NCBI RefSeq assembly: GCF_020176715.1
Contig: NZ_JAIVMF010000004.1
Coordinates: 282,647 to 346,646, forward strand
From: Stappia stellulata
Lineage (GTDB): Bacteria; Pseudomonadota; Alphaproteobacteria; Rhizobiales; Stappiaceae
DNA length: 64,000 nt
Reading direction: 5' to 3'
The notes beneath the pieces were generated by a model. That model saw only the letters and a list, made by a program, of their open reading frames with translations, ran no database searches and had not been told where the DNA came from. Positions 9,768 to 19,233 of this stretch are shown one piece after another (positions within the stretch are counted from its first letter, which is position 1; every line of letters begins with the position of its first letter). The position numbers and the translations under genes were made by a program.

Positions 9768-11592
9768 AAAACTGATCGACCCGTTCCGGTCGGGGCCGAT
9801 CGAGGCCCCGCCCGCGACGCTTTTCAGGTTCTGCTGGCATTACACCCGGCCGGTCTGGCCGATCCTCGCCATCGTATCCGGGCTCGGCGCGGTGCTTGCG
9901 ATGTTCGAGGTGATGATCTTTTCCTTTCTTGGAGATCTGGTGAACTGGCTGGAAAGCGCGGATCGGGAGACCTTCTTTTCCGAGAACGCGTCCCAGTTGA
10001 TCTGGATGAGCGCGGTCTTGCTCATCGTTCTTCCGATACTGGCGCTCTTGTGGGAGCTATTCTTCCATCAGGCGCTGATCGGGAATTATCCCATGGTCAT
10101 CCGCTGGCAGGTGCATCGCTATCTGCTGCGCCAGAGCGTCGGGTTCTATCAGGACGATTTCGCCGGGCGTATCGCCACCAAGGTGATGCAGACCTCGCTT
10201 GCGGTTCGCGAGGTGGTGACCCGTATTCTCGATGTGCTGGTCTATGTCGTGGTCTATTTCATCTCCGCCGTGGTTTTGACCGGCCTGTCGGACTGGCGGC
10301 TGGCGCTGCCGCTCGTTGTCTGGCTCGGGGCTTATCTGGCGGTGCTGTTCTATTTCGTGCCGCGTCTCAAGACGGTCTCCAAGGAGCAGGCGGACGCCCG
10401 CTCGTTGATGACGGGGCGCGTCGTCGACGCCTATACGAATATCGCCACGGTGAAGCTCTTCTCCCACACCAATCGCGAGGAAGCCTACGCCAGGACGTCC
10501 ATGTGGGATTTCCTGAAGACCGTCTACCGGCAGATGCGTCTCGTGACGCTTTTGAACATCTCGCTGCACTCGATCAATCTCCTGCTGATCTTCGCAAGCG
10601 GGCTTGCTTCGATCCTGCTGTGGCAGGCGGAAGCGGTCTCGACCGGGGATATCGCGGTGGCGATCAGCCTGGTGCTGCGGCTGCAAGGCATGTCGCAGTG
10701 GATCCTGTGGGAGGTGTCTGGGCTGTTCGAGAACATCGGCACGGTGCAGGACGGCATCACCACCATCTCGCAGGAGCGGGACGTGCGCGACCGTCCGGAT
10801 GCGCGGCCGCTTGAGGTGCGCGAGGGCGCGATCCGCTTCGAGGACGTGCGCTTCCACTACGGCAAGAAGGCCGGGGTCATCGACCGCATGTCGCTCGACA
10901 TCAAGCCGGGCGAGAAGGTCGGGCTCGTCGGGCGGTCGGGTGCCGGCAAGTCGACGCTCGTCAACCTGCTGCTGCGCTTCTACGACCTGGAGGGCGGGCG
11001 CATCCTGATCGACGGGCAGGACATCGCCGGCGTCACCCAGGCGAGCCTGCGCGCCAACATCGGCATGGTCACGCAGGACACCTCGCTGCTGCATCGCTCG
11101 GTCTATGACAATATCGTCTACGGCCGCCCGGATGCGGGGCCGGAGGATGCAATGCAGGCGGCGGCGCGCGCCCATGCGGACGGGTTCATTCCGGATCTGG
11201 AGGACAAGGCCGGCCGGCGCGGGCTCGACGCCCATGTCGGCGAGCGCGGGGTGAAGCTCTCCGGCGGACAGCGCCAGCGCATCGCGGTTGCCCGCGTGCT
11301 TTTGAAGAACGCGCCGATCCTCGTGCTCGACGAGGCGACGTCTGCGCTCGATTCGGAGGTCGAGGCCGCGATCCAGGAAAGCCTCGAAGACCTGATGCAG
11401 GGCAAGACGGTGATCGCGATCGCGCACCGGCTGTCGACCATCGCGGCGATGGACCGGCTGATCGTCATGGATCAGGGCCGGATCGTGGAGGACGGTACCC
11501 ATGACGCGCTGCTGGCGCGGGGCGGGATCTATGCCGATCTCTGGCGGCGGCAGTCGGGCGGATTTATCGACAGCGCGGCAACCGCGTCGTGA
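9751..11592 (+). CDS. ABC exporter, fused membrane and ATPase domains (copy 2)
   Basis: A 613-residue half-transporter and close paralogue of the gene at 7015, with the same layout. About six membrane helices are followed by an ATPase with Walker A GRSGAGKST, signature VKLSGGQRQR, Walker B ILVLDEATSALDSE and AIAHRLSTI. Both copies keep the catalytic Glu, so neither site looks degenerate as in many heterodimeric exporters. The ATG at 9751 is preceded by TCCGGAGGTCAGA. The ATPase halves are nearly identical, while the membrane halves diverge more. Substrate unknown. Confidence 0.9.
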   Translation: MFAWFEKLIDPFRSGPIEAPPATLFRFCWHYTRPVWPILAIVSGLGAVLAMFEVMIFSFLGDLVNWLESADRETFFSENASQLIWMSAVLLIVLPILALLWELFFHQALIGNYPMVIRWQVHRYLLRQSVGFYQDDFAGRIATKVMQTSLAVREVVTRILDVLVYVVVYFISAVVLTGLSDWRLALPLVVWLGAYLAVLFYFVPRLKTVSKEQADARSLMTGRVVDAYTNIATVKLFSHTNREEAYARTSMWDFLKTVYRQMRLVTLLNISLHSINLLLIFASGLASILLWQAEAVSTGDIAVAISLVLRLQGMSQWILWEVSGLFENIGTVQDGITTISQERDVRDRPDARPLEVREGAIRFEDVRFHYGKKAGVIDRMSLDIKPGEKVGLVGRSGAGKSTLVNLLLRFYDLEGGRILIDGQDIAGVTQASLRANIGMVTQDTSLLHRSVYDNIVYGRPDAGPEDAMQAAARAHADGFIPDLEDKAGRRGLDAHVGERGVKLSGGQRQRIAVARVLLKNAPILVLDEATSALDSEVEAAIQESLEDLMQGKTVIAIAHRLSTIAAMDRLIVMDQGRIVEDGTHDALLARGGIYADLWRRQSGGFIDSAATAS

Positions 11593-11872
11593 CGCCGCCA
11601 ATCATCGGGCGCGCATTTTTTCCCTATGGGATCAAGTGCCCGCCCTGTGAAGGCCCGAATGCGAAAAAAACCGCGACAAACCGTCATCGCCGGCACGGGA
11701 GATCTGGACAAGCGCTGGCAACGGTGCCAATAACGCCCGTGCTTGGAAAGGTGCGACAGCCGCACCTGCCGCCCTGACAGCACGTCCCGCCGACCTCCGG
11801 GGTTCTTACCCGCAGGGGTTTGGCTGTCGAACGTCGTTGTCGCCGGGCCCGAAGATCAAAGAGGACGCGACC

Positions 11873-12433
11873 TTGGCACAGCAGGATACGGTCGAACCCA
11901 CCCGCCGCGATTTCCTCTATATCGCGACCGGCGCGATGGGTGCGGTCGGCGCGGGCGCGCTGGCTTGGCCTTTCATTCACCAGATGAACCCGGATGCGTC
12001 GGCGCTCGCGCTGGCCTCCATCGAGGTCGATGTGTCGGCCGTCGAGGAAGGGCAGTCCATCAGCGTGATGTGGCGCGGCAAGCCCGTGTTCATCCGCAAC
12101 CGCACCGAAAAGGAAGTGGTTGAAGCGAACGCGGTGCCGGTCGACGACCTTCCCGACCCGATGGCACGCAACGCGAACCTCGGCGCCGACGCCGTCGCGA
12201 CCGACGAGAACCGCGGCGTTGAAGGCAATGAGGCGCTGATCGTCATGGTTGGCGTCTGCACCCACCTCGGCTGCATTCCGCTCGGCCAGGCAGGTGAGTT
12301 CGGCGGGTGGTTCTGCCCCTGCCACGGCTCGCACTACGACACGGCCGGGCGTATTCGCCGGGGTCCCGCGCCTGAAAATCTCCTGATCCCGCCGTTCGAG
12401 TTCATCTCGGACGATGTGATCCGGATCGGTTGA
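11873..12433 (+). CDS. petA: Ubiquinol-cytochrome c reductase iron-sulfur subunit (Rieske)
   Basis: Rieske subunit of the cytochrome bc1 complex; it carries electrons from ubiquinol to cytochrome c1 on the periplasmic face. The 186-residue protein has a Tat-type N-terminus (TRRDFLY) and one membrane anchor (about residues 20-40). The cluster ligands lie in CTHLGC and CPCHGS. I prefer the TTG at 11873, about 10 bases after GAGG; a second in-frame TTG at 11837 would add 12 residues. petB follows after 26 bases. The 280-base gap upstream probably contains the operon promoter. Confidence 0.94.
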   Translation: MAQQDTVEPTRRDFLYIATGAMGAVGAGALAWPFIHQMNPDASALALASIEVDVSAVEEGQSISVMWRGKPVFIRNRTEKEVVEANAVPVDDLPDPMARNANLGADAVATDENRGVEGNEALIVMVGVCTHLGCIPLGQAGEFGGWFCPCHGSHYDTAGRIRRGPAPENLLIPPFEFISDDVIRIG

Positions 12434-12459
12434 TTAGCGGCAGTTTCGAGGAGGCAGCC

Positions 12460-13728
12460 ATGGCTGGACATTCCAACTACGTGCCGCAGAGCGCGGCGGC
12501 TAAGTGGCTTGAGAGCCGCTTGCCGGTTATTTCGCTCGTTCGCGGCTCTTTCGTCGACTTTCCGACCCCGAAGAACCTGAACTACTGGTGGACCTTCGGC
12601 GGCATCCTGTTCTTCGTGCTGATTGCGCAGATCCTCACCGGCATCGTGCTGGTGATGCACTACACCGCCAGCACCGACGCGGCCTTCGCCTCCGTCGAGC
12701 ACATCATGCGCGATGTGAACTTCGGCTGGCTGCTGCGCTACCTGCACGCCAACGGCGCGTCGATGTTCTTCATCGCCGTCTTCATCCACATGTTCCGCGG
12801 CATGTACTACGGCTCCTACAAGGCGCCGCGCGAGATTTCGTGGATCCTCGGGGTCATCATCTTCCTGATCATGATGGCCACCGCCTTCATGGGCTACGTG
12901 CTTCCCTGGGGCCAGATGTCCTTCTGGGGCGCCACCGTGATCACCAACCTGTTCTCGGCGCTGCCGCTGGTCGGCGAGCCGATCGTGCAGTGGCTGTGGG
13001 GTGGCTTCGCCGTCGACAATCCGACGCTGAACCGCTTCTTCTCGCTGCACTACCTGCTGCCGTTCATGATCTTCGGCGTGGTTCTGCTGCACGTGTGGGC
13101 GTTCCACACCACGGGCAACAACAACCCGACGGGCATTCAGCCGAAGACGAAGCAGGACACGCTGCCGTTCCACCCGTATTACACGATGAAGGATGCGTTC
13201 GCGATTGTCGTGTTCATGATCTTCTTCGCCTATTTCGTGTTCTACATCCCGAACTACCTTGGGCACGCCGACAACTACATCGAGGCCGACCCGCTGGTCA
13301 CGCCGGCGCATATCGTTCCGGAATGGTACTTCCTGCCGTTCTACGCGATCCTGCGCGCCGTTCCGGACAAGCTTGGCGGCGTCATCCTGATGTTCGGCTC
13401 GATCGCGGTGCTGTTCGTGCTGCCGTGGCTCGACACCTCCAAGGTGCGCTCCGGGGCCTACCGCCCGCTGTTCAAGCAGTTCTTCTGGATCTTCGCCGCT
13501 GTCTGCGTCGGTCTGGGATATCTGGGCGCCATGCCGGCCGAGGGCATCTACGTTGTCCTGGCCCGTATCCTGACGGCCTATTATTTCGCCCACTTCCTGA
13601 TCATTCTGCCGCTGCTCGGGTTCCTCGAGAAGCCGAATGCGACGCCGAATTCGATTTCGGAATCGGTGCTGGGCGGATCTGGAAGCGGTCAGCCAGCCGG
13701 TGCGGTCGCCGCTCCGGAAACGAAGTGA
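12460..13728 (+). CDS. petB: Cytochrome b of the bc1 complex
   Basis: A 422-residue haem-b membrane subunit forming the quinol oxidation (Qo) and reduction (Qi) sites. Recognisable parts include [10 protein letters not shown], the haem-ligand helices ([19 protein letters not shown] and [20 protein letters not shown]), and the Qo-site PEW in [16 protein letters not shown]. There are about eight hydrophobic helices. The ATG at 12460 follows a CGAGGAGGCAGCC ribosome-binding site. A longer frame from a TTG at 12430 is unlikely. The C-terminus ends in a Gly/Ser/Ala-rich tail. Middle gene of petABC. Confidence 0.97.
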   Translation: MAGHSNYVPQSAAAKWLESRLPVISLVRGSFVDFPTPKNLNYWWTFGGILFFVLIAQILTGIVLVMHYTASTDAAFASVEHIMRDVNFGWLLRYLHANGASMFFIAVFIHMFRGMYYGSYKAPREISWILGVIIFLIMMATAFMGYVLPWGQMSFWGATVITNLFSALPLVGEPIVQWLWGGFAVDNPTLNRFFSLHYLLPFMIFGVVLLHVWAFHTTGNNNPTGIQPKTKQDTLPFHPYYTMKDAFAIVVFMIFFAYFVFYIPNYLGHADNYIEADPLVTPAHIVPEWYFLPFYAILRAVPDKLGGVILMFGSIAVLFVLPWLDTSKVRSGAYRPLFKQFFWIFAAVCVGLGYLGAMPAEGIYVVLARILTAYYFAHFLIILPLLGFLEKPNATPNSISESVLGGSGSGQPAGAVAAPETK

Positions 13729-13757
13729 ACCACGGACGAGATTGGGAGTTCTCCTGA

Positions 13758-14600
13758 ATGAACACGATGATCAAATCCGTGCGCGGCGCCATGCTGGCCC
13801 TGGCGGCGATCGCCGTCGCCGCGCCGGCCATGGCCGCCGGCGAAGGCCCGCATATCGAACGCCAGCAATGGTCGTTCTCCGGACCCTTCGGCACCTACGA
13901 CCGGGCGCAGCTTCAGCGCGGCTTCAAGGTGTACAAGGAAGTTTGCGCCTCCTGTCATGGGGCAAAGTTCCTTTCCTTCCGCAACCTCGCGCAGCCGGGC
14001 GGTCCCGGCTTCACCGAGGATCAGGCGAAGGTGATCGCGGCCGAGTACATTGTGCCTAAGGGCGTGGACGAATATGGCGATCCGGTCGAAGGGCCGGCCG
14101 TGCTGTCCGATCGCTGGCCGTCGCCGTTTCCGAACGAGACGGCCGCGCGCGCGGCCAATGGTGGCGCCTACCCGCCGGACTTCTCGACGCTCGCCAAGGC
14201 GCGCGCCGTGGCCAGCGGGTTCCCCGGCTTTGTCTTCGATATCTTCACGCAATATCAGGAGCAGGGACCGGACTACATCTACAACCTGCTGACAGGCTAC
14301 GAGGAGCCGCCAGAGGATGTCGAGCTGCTCGCGGGCACCTACTACAATCCGAAGTATATTGCCGGCAATGCGCTTGCGATGGCGCCGCCGCTTTATGCCG
14401 ACAGCGTCGAATATACCGACGGCACGCCGACCACGGTCGAGCAATATGCCAAGGACGTGTCCGCCTTCATGATGTGGGTGGCGGAACCGAAGCTCGAGGA
14501 GCGCAAGAACCTCGGCTTCCGGGTGATGATCTTCCTGATCGTCTTTGCCTCGCTGTTGTATTTCACCAAGAATGCGATCTGGCGCAACGTCGATCATTGA
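13758..14600 (+). CDS. petC: Cytochrome c1
   Basis: A 280-residue c-type haem subunit that takes electrons from the Rieske centre and reduces cytochrome c. It has an N-terminal signal peptide ending APAMAAGEG and a haem c motif CASCH (about residue 57). There is a methionine-containing NALAMAPPLYADSVEYTDG region that should hold the axial Met, and one C-terminal anchor helix (VMIFLIVFASLLYF). It starts 29 bases after petB. A strong intrinsic terminator follows at 14629. Confidence 0.96.
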   Translation: MNTMIKSVRGAMLALAAIAVAAPAMAAGEGPHIERQQWSFSGPFGTYDRAQLQRGFKVYKEVCASCHGAKFLSFRNLAQPGGPGFTEDQAKVIAAEYIVPKGVDEYGDPVEGPAVLSDRWPSPFPNETAARAANGGAYPPDFSTLAKARAVASGFPGFVFDIFTQYQEQGPDYIYNLLTGYEEPPEDVELLAGTYYNPKYIAGNALAMAPPLYADSVEYTDGTPTTVEQYAKDVSAFMMWVAEPKLEERKNLGFRVMIFLIVFASLLYFTKNAIWRNVDH

Positions 14601-14628
14601 TCGGACCGTCTGCATCTCGCAGGATCAG

Positions 14629-14656
14629 GGCCGCCGGATCATCCGGCGGCCTTTTT
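14629..14656 (+). terminator. Rho-independent terminator of petABC
   Basis: A perfect 11-bp inverted repeat (GGCCGCCGGAT, 14629-14639, and ATCCGGCGGCC, 14641-14651) is followed at once by five T. It lies 28 bases after the petC stop and separates the bc1 operon from mtnP. Confidence 0.92.
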
Positions 14657-14728
14657 CATGTTCGCAACCGCGGCGAAACTCGCTTAGGTTGCGTATTGTG
14701 ATTTTGCAATCTAATTGGAGTCGAGTGA

Positions 14729-15610
<882 letters not shown>

Positions 15611-15611
15611 G

Positions 15612-15818
15612 TTAAAGCGCGCGGCCGCCGTGCATCCATGGTCCCATCATGCCGAGGCCCCCGAAGACCCCGGCAAAGAGGGTCATGATCAGGCCGAGCA
15701 CGAGGGACACCGCGATCGCCGCGGGAATTGCGGCCAGGGAAACCTTGATGATGATCATCATCAGACGGACAAACGGGATGTCGATATCGGTGATTGTCAC
15801 GGATTGTTTTTCGCTCAT
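15612..15818 (-). CDS. Small hypothetical membrane protein
   Basis: A 68-residue protein with a charged N-terminus (MSEKQSVTITDIDIPFVRL) and one or two hydrophobic segments (about residues 20-58) containing MMIIIKVSLAAIPAAIAV. A GGGAG sequence lies 8 bases before the ATG at 15818. It is convergent with mtnP, almost touching it, and divergent from apt. I do not recognise a named family. The good start and the membrane profile make it likely to be real. Confidence 0.6.
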   Translation of the reverse strand: MSEKQSVTITDIDIPFVRLMMIIIKVSLAAIPAAIAVSLVLGLIMTLFAGVFGGLGMMGPWMHGGRAL

Positions 15819-15911
15819 GGTAGGGCTCCCGATCTTTCTTGAAATTGCAGGTCAATCAACGCCGCCGATGATGCGCCGATGGCGCGCGGCAGACAACAGC
15901 GAGGCTGGGTG

Positions 15912-16460
15912 ATGGCAGACAGCACTGTATCGGACGAACTTCTGGCGGCGATCCGCACGATTCCCGACTATCCGAAGGAAGGGATCATTTTCCGCGACAT
16001 CACGACGCTCCTGGGCAATGCGCGCGCCTTCCGCCGGGCGGTGGATGCGCTGGTGCAGCCCTGGGCCGGGTCCAAGGTCGACAAGGTCGCCGGCATCGAG
16101 GCGCGCGGCTTCATCCTCGGCGGCGCGGTGGCGCATCAGCTTTCCGCCGGCTTCGTGCCGATCCGCAAGAAGGGCAAGCTGCCCTATGACACCGTGCGGA
16201 TTGCCTATTCGCTGGAATACGGTCTGGACGAGATGGAGATGCACAAGGACGCCATCGAACCGGGCGAGAAGGTCATTCTCGTTGACGACCTGATTGCCAC
16301 CGGCGGGACGGCGGAAGCCGCCACGCGGCTCCTGCAGCAGATCGGCGCGGAGGTCATCGCCGCCTGTTTCATCGTCGACCTGCCCGATCTCGGCGGACGG
16401 CAGAAGATCGAGGCGCTCGGTGTGCCGGTGCGCACGCTGGTGGCGTTTCCCGGGCATTGA
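15912..16460 (+). CDS. apt: Adenine phosphoribosyltransferase
   Basis: Converts adenine and PRPP to AMP (purine salvage). The 182-residue length is typical. The N-terminus has [20 protein letters not shown], then [10 protein letters not shown], and the PRPP-binding loop [17 protein letters not shown] lies at about residues 120-136. The ATG at 15912 gives the normal family start. The TGA overlaps a TTG start of bluB (TTGA), so the two are translationally coupled. Its substrate is produced by mtnP just upstream. Confidence 0.95.
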   Translation: MADSTVSDELLAAIRTIPDYPKEGIIFRDITTLLGNARAFRRAVDALVQPWAGSKVDKVAGIEARGFILGGAVAHQLSAGFVPIRKKGKLPYDTVRIAYSLEYGLDEMEMHKDAIEPGEKVILVDDLIATGGTAEAATRLLQQIGAEVIAACFIVDLPDLGGRQKIEALGVPVRTLVAFPGH

Positions 16461-17131
16461 CAGAGGGATCGCATCCCGTCCCGCCCGCACAAGGCTCTGG
16501 CGGGGTCTTCGACGCGGCCTTCGCGGCGCGCTTCGAGGAGTTGCTCGCGTGGCGGCGGGACGTGCGGCGGTTTCGCACCGATCCGCTTCCCGACGGGCTG
16601 CTCGAGCGGCTCCTGCAGGCCGCGCATCTGGCGCCATCGGTCGGCAACAGCCAGCCGTGGCGTTTCGTGACGGTGGAGGATGCCGCGCGCCGGGAAGCCG
16701 TGCGGGTAAGTTTTCGCCGGGCGAATCAGGAGGCGCTTGCCTCCTATTCGGGTGAATCGGCGCGGCTTTATGCGACACTCAAGCTGGAAGGCCTGACGGA
16801 CGCGCCGGTCCAGCTGGCCGTTTTCTGCGACGAGGAGACCGGGCAGGGGGCCGGCCTTGGCCGGCGCAGCATGCCGGAAATGCTGGCCTATTCCTGCGTT
16901 TGCGCGGTCAACACGCTCTGGCTTGCCGCGCGGGCGCAGGGCGTGGGGCTTGGCTGGGTCTCGATCCTGGAGCCGGAGCGGGTCACATCCGCACTGGACG
17001 TGCCGGCTTCATGGCGCTTGATTGCCTATCTGTGCCTGGGCTATCCGGCGGAGGAGCATCTCGATCCGGAGTTGGAGCGGGCAGGCTGGCAGCGCGGATC
17101 CGGCCTCGACGTGCGATGGTTGCACCGATGA
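16457..17131 (+). CDS. bluB: 5,6-dimethylbenzimidazole synthase
   Basis: Flavin-destructase of the nitroreductase fold that breaks down FMNH2 with O2 to make the lower ligand of vitamin B12. The 224-residue protein shows [19 protein letters not shown], the flavin contact [14 protein letters not shown], and [13 protein letters not shown], as in BluB. The start is a TTG at 16457 overlapping the apt stop by four bases; I see no better start. No other cobalamin gene is in the window. A plain nitroreductase is less likely given these motifs. Confidence 0.88.
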   Translation: MTEGSHPVPPAQGSGGVFDAAFAARFEELLAWRRDVRRFRTDPLPDGLLERLLQAAHLAPSVGNSQPWRFVTVEDAARREAVRVSFRRANQEALASYSGESARLYATLKLEGLTDAPVQLAVFCDEETGQGAGLGRRSMPEMLAYSCVCAVNTLWLAARAQGVGLGWVSILEPERVTSALDVPASWRLIAYLCLGYPAEEHLDPELERAGWQRGSGLDVRWLHR

Positions 17132-17206
17132 CGATTGCTGCACAGATGAATGTGCGTTTGCCGTCCGCACGGACGGCGGATTGCCGAAACCGACAGGGGA
17201 AGTGAA

Positions 17207-17686
17207 ATGGCGGTGAGCATCCGAGCCACCACGGACGACGATCGCGCGGCGGTCGTCGACCTGCTGACGCGTCGCTGGACCAGCCCTGAAATCCTGATCG
17301 AGGGCGAGATGATCGACGCCTCGGGCCTTCCGGGCTTTCTGGCCGAGGACGACGGGGAGATCGCCGGTCTGGTCACGCTGATCAAGCGCGACGCGGAGTG
17401 GGAAATCCTCACGCTGGATTCGCTGAGCCGCTGGAGCGGCGTCGGCACGCTGCTGCTCAATGCGGTCGTCGGCTCGGCCGTGGAGAGCGGTATACGGCGG
17501 CTCTTGGTGCGCACCTCCAACGACAATCTGGACGCTTTCCGCTTCTACCAGCGTCGCGGCTTCCGGCTGGAAAAACTGGTGCCCGGCGCCATCGACGAGG
17601 AGCGCAAGCTCAAGCCGGAAATCCCGATGACCGGCGAATACGGCATCCCGATCCACGACGAGGTCGTCTTCGCCCGCAAGATCTGA
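17207..17686 (+). CDS. GNAT family N-acetyltransferase
   Basis: A 159-residue single GNAT domain. Features are the N-terminal IRATTDDDRAAVVDLL, the acetyl-CoA loop region LSRWSGVGTLLLNAVVGSAV, and the C-terminal NDNLDAFRFYQRRGF with the usual Asn and Tyr. The classic Q/RxxGxG/A loop is changed to SRWSGVG. Substrate unknown. The ATG at 17207 is preceded by AGGGGAAGTGAA. It lies 75 bases after bluB and may share its transcript. Its stop forms one arm of a hairpin shared with the convergent MaoC gene. Confidence 0.8.
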   Translation: MAVSIRATTDDDRAAVVDLLTRRWTSPEILIEGEMIDASGLPGFLAEDDGEIAGLVTLIKRDAEWEILTLDSLSRWSGVGTLLLNAVVGSAVESGIRRLLVRTSNDNLDAFRFYQRRGFRLEKLVPGAIDEERKLKPEIPMTGEYGIPIHDEVVFARKI

Positions 17687-17702
17687 GGCAGCAGGTGCCT
17701 CA
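17684..17702. terminator. Perfect hairpin carrying both stop codons of convergent genes
   Basis: TGAGGCA (17684-17690) and TGCCTCA (17696-17702) form a perfect 7-bp stem with a five-base loop. The TGA of the acetyltransferase opens the left arm and the reverse-strand stop of the MaoC gene closes the right arm. There is no T-tract, so termination activity is uncertain. Confidence 0.4.
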
Positions 17703-18173
17703 GCCTTCGGCCTCGGGGCGGCGGGCGACGAGCACCTTGCCGGTGAAGGAAAACACCGTCACGCCGTCCTGGTTGATGCCCTCGTTCTCGTGAACGGCGA
17801 GCCCCCAGGTCGGGCGGGTCTTCAGCGGTGTCCTGTCGACCAGCCGCGACGTGTAGCGAATGGTGTCGCCGGCAAAGACCGGCCGGATCCACTTCAGGTC
17901 GGAAAAACCCGGCGAGGGGCCGAAGCGCGGCGGCTCTCCGGTGCGCTCCGCCTCGGCCTTGACGCTTGCCACCAGCAGCTTCATCCACACGGCGGCTGTA
18001 TGCCAGCCGGAGGCGCAGAGCGCGCCGAAATGGGTCTCGCGCGCCGCCGCGTCGGACAGGTGAAACGGCTGCGGGTCAAAGCTCCTGGCGAAGCGCGTGA
18101 TGTTTTCTTCCGTAAAGGTGTAGGTGCCCAGATCGCGGGTCTCGCCGATCTTCAGGTCCTCGAACCAGCTCAT
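17700..18173 (-). CDS. MaoC family dehydratase (second of a pair)
   Basis: A 157-residue hot-dog-fold protein of the MaoC/R-specific enoyl-CoA hydratase type. The hydratase catalytic dyad appears in FARSFDPQPFHL (Asp and His four to five residues apart). LKWIRPVFAGDTIRY is also typical. It overlaps the upstream MaoC gene by four bases, and the two are about the same size with parallel motifs, so they probably arose by duplication and may form a heterodimer. The substrate is probably an acyl-CoA, but the specificity cannot be read. Confidence 0.85.
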   Translation of the reverse strand: MSWFEDLKIGETRDLGTYTFTEENITRFARSFDPQPFHLSDAAARETHFGALCASGWHTAAVWMKLLVASVKAEAERTGEPPRFGPSPGFSDLKWIRPVFAGDTIRYTSRLVDRTPLKTRPTWGLAVHENEGINQDGVTVFSFTGKVLVARRPEAEG

Positions 18174-18628
18174 TGGCCAGCCTCCCGCCGTTCGAACAGG
18201 ATCGCGCTCTTCTCGCTCATCACCGGGATGTTGTCCTGGTTGGTCAGCGTGAAGACGAACTGCACGATGCCGAGGTCGGGGCGCGACGTCAGGGCGCGCG
18301 CCGACACCACGTCCGCGCTTGCCGTCAGCCGGTCGCCCGGATGGACGGGCCGCATCCAGCGCAGGTCCTCAACGCCGGGCGAGCCCTTGCAGGAGGAGGC
18401 AAGCAGGAGGTTGTCGCACAGCAGGCGCATCAGCATCGATGCGGTGTGCCAGCCGGAGGCGGCCAGGCCGTCGAGCAGGGACGCCGCGCCCGCCTCCTCG
18501 TCGAGATGGAAGGGCTGCGGATCGAACTCGGCGGCGAAGGCGACGATCTCGTCGCGGCTGACGGTCTTCGATCCGAGCGACAGCGTCTCGCCCGGATGGA
18601 AGTCCTCGAAATAGCGGAACTCACTCAT
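18170..18628 (-). CDS. MaoC family dehydratase (first of a pair)
   Basis: A 152-residue MaoC-type hot-dog protein with AAEFDPQPFHLDEEAG and LRWMRPVHPGDRLTA, like its downstream partner. The motifs match R-specific enoyl-CoA hydratases, which act on trans-2-enoyl-CoA. The stop overlaps the start of the next gene (ATGA), giving a coupled two-gene operon. No acyl-CoA ligase or dehydrogenase is adjacent to suggest a pathway. Confidence 0.85.
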   Translation of the reverse strand: MSEFRYFEDFHPGETLSLGSKTVSRDEIVAFAAEFDPQPFHLDEEAGAASLLDGLAASGWHTASMLMRLLCDNLLLASSCKGSPGVEDLRWMRPVHPGDRLTASADVVSARALTSRPDLGIVQFVFTLTNQDNIPVMSEKSAILFERREAGQ

Positions 18629-18679
18629 GACGTTGGACTATACGCAGCCCCGGCATGGTGTCGAGTGGATCCGGCCTCG

Positions 18680-19045
18680 TCAGTCGAAATAGATTTCGTT
18701 GTCGTCGAGATAGATGTTGCTCGCCGCGCAAATGTCGATCGAGATCGGCTCGTCGAGTACCTCGGAGCCGTCCTCGCCGAGCCAGCCGACCCGAAGCGTC
18801 TGGTCGCAATTGCCGGTGTCCGCGGTAAACTCGGCGCGGGCGCTGCCTTCCGGCTCGATGATGTCGCCGAGCCAGTTCTGGCTCCAGCCCGACCCGTCGT
18901 TGGTGTAGAAACCGACGACCGTGTTGATCTCGGTGTTGTTGTGGATCTCGAAATACCCTTCGGATCCCGTACCCTGAGCCAGGGCGGAACCAACGAGAAG
19001 CGGAGCGGCGACGGCCGCGACAAGAGCCAGATGATGCAGACGCAT
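18680..19045 (-). CDS. Small secreted protein of unknown function
   Basis: A 121-residue protein with a signal peptide (MRLHHLALVAAVAAPLLVGS, cleavage likely after ALA). The mature part is acidic and aromatic (YFEIHNNTEINTVVGFYTND, GWSQNWLGDII) with two cysteines (NCDQ and DICAA) that may form a disulfide. The start is the ATG at 19045; an upstream in-frame ATG would add a charged stretch before the signal peptide. I do not recognise a characterised family. Confidence 0.65.
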   Translation of the reverse strand: MRLHHLALVAAVAAPLLVGSALAQGTGSEGYFEIHNNTEINTVVGFYTNDGSGWSQNWLGDIIEPEGSARAEFTADTGNCDQTLRVGWLGEDGSEVLDEPISIDICAASNIYLDDNEIYFD

Positions 19046-19156
19046 GTGCAAGGTCCCCCGGGGGCGAAACGCCGACCGAAATGGCACGGCGCGTCAGTCT
19101 AGCGGGGGCTGCGCCAATCCAGAAGCAAACATTTTGTGCGGCCTCATTGCCGGATT

Positions 19157-19184
19157 GAAAAGAGCGGGGGAAATCCTCCCCCGC
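19157..19184 (-). terminator. Intrinsic terminator after the Ntn-hydrolase gene
   Basis: On the minus strand an 8-bp stem GCGGGGGA/TCCCCCGC (19177-19184 with 19164-19171) with a five-base loop is followed by TCTTTTCAA. It lies about 50 bases past the stop of the gene at 19234-20328. Confidence 0.75.
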
Positions 19185-19233
19185 CCGTCCCGGTTCTTGC
19201 TCCCGCCGCATGTTCGGGAGACAGGGGGTCCGC

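Noticed and set aside
17132..17206. Possible cobalamin riboswitch near bluB
   Set aside because: bluB starts inside the apt stop, so there is no leader, and the gap after it is too short and lacks the B12-box pattern.
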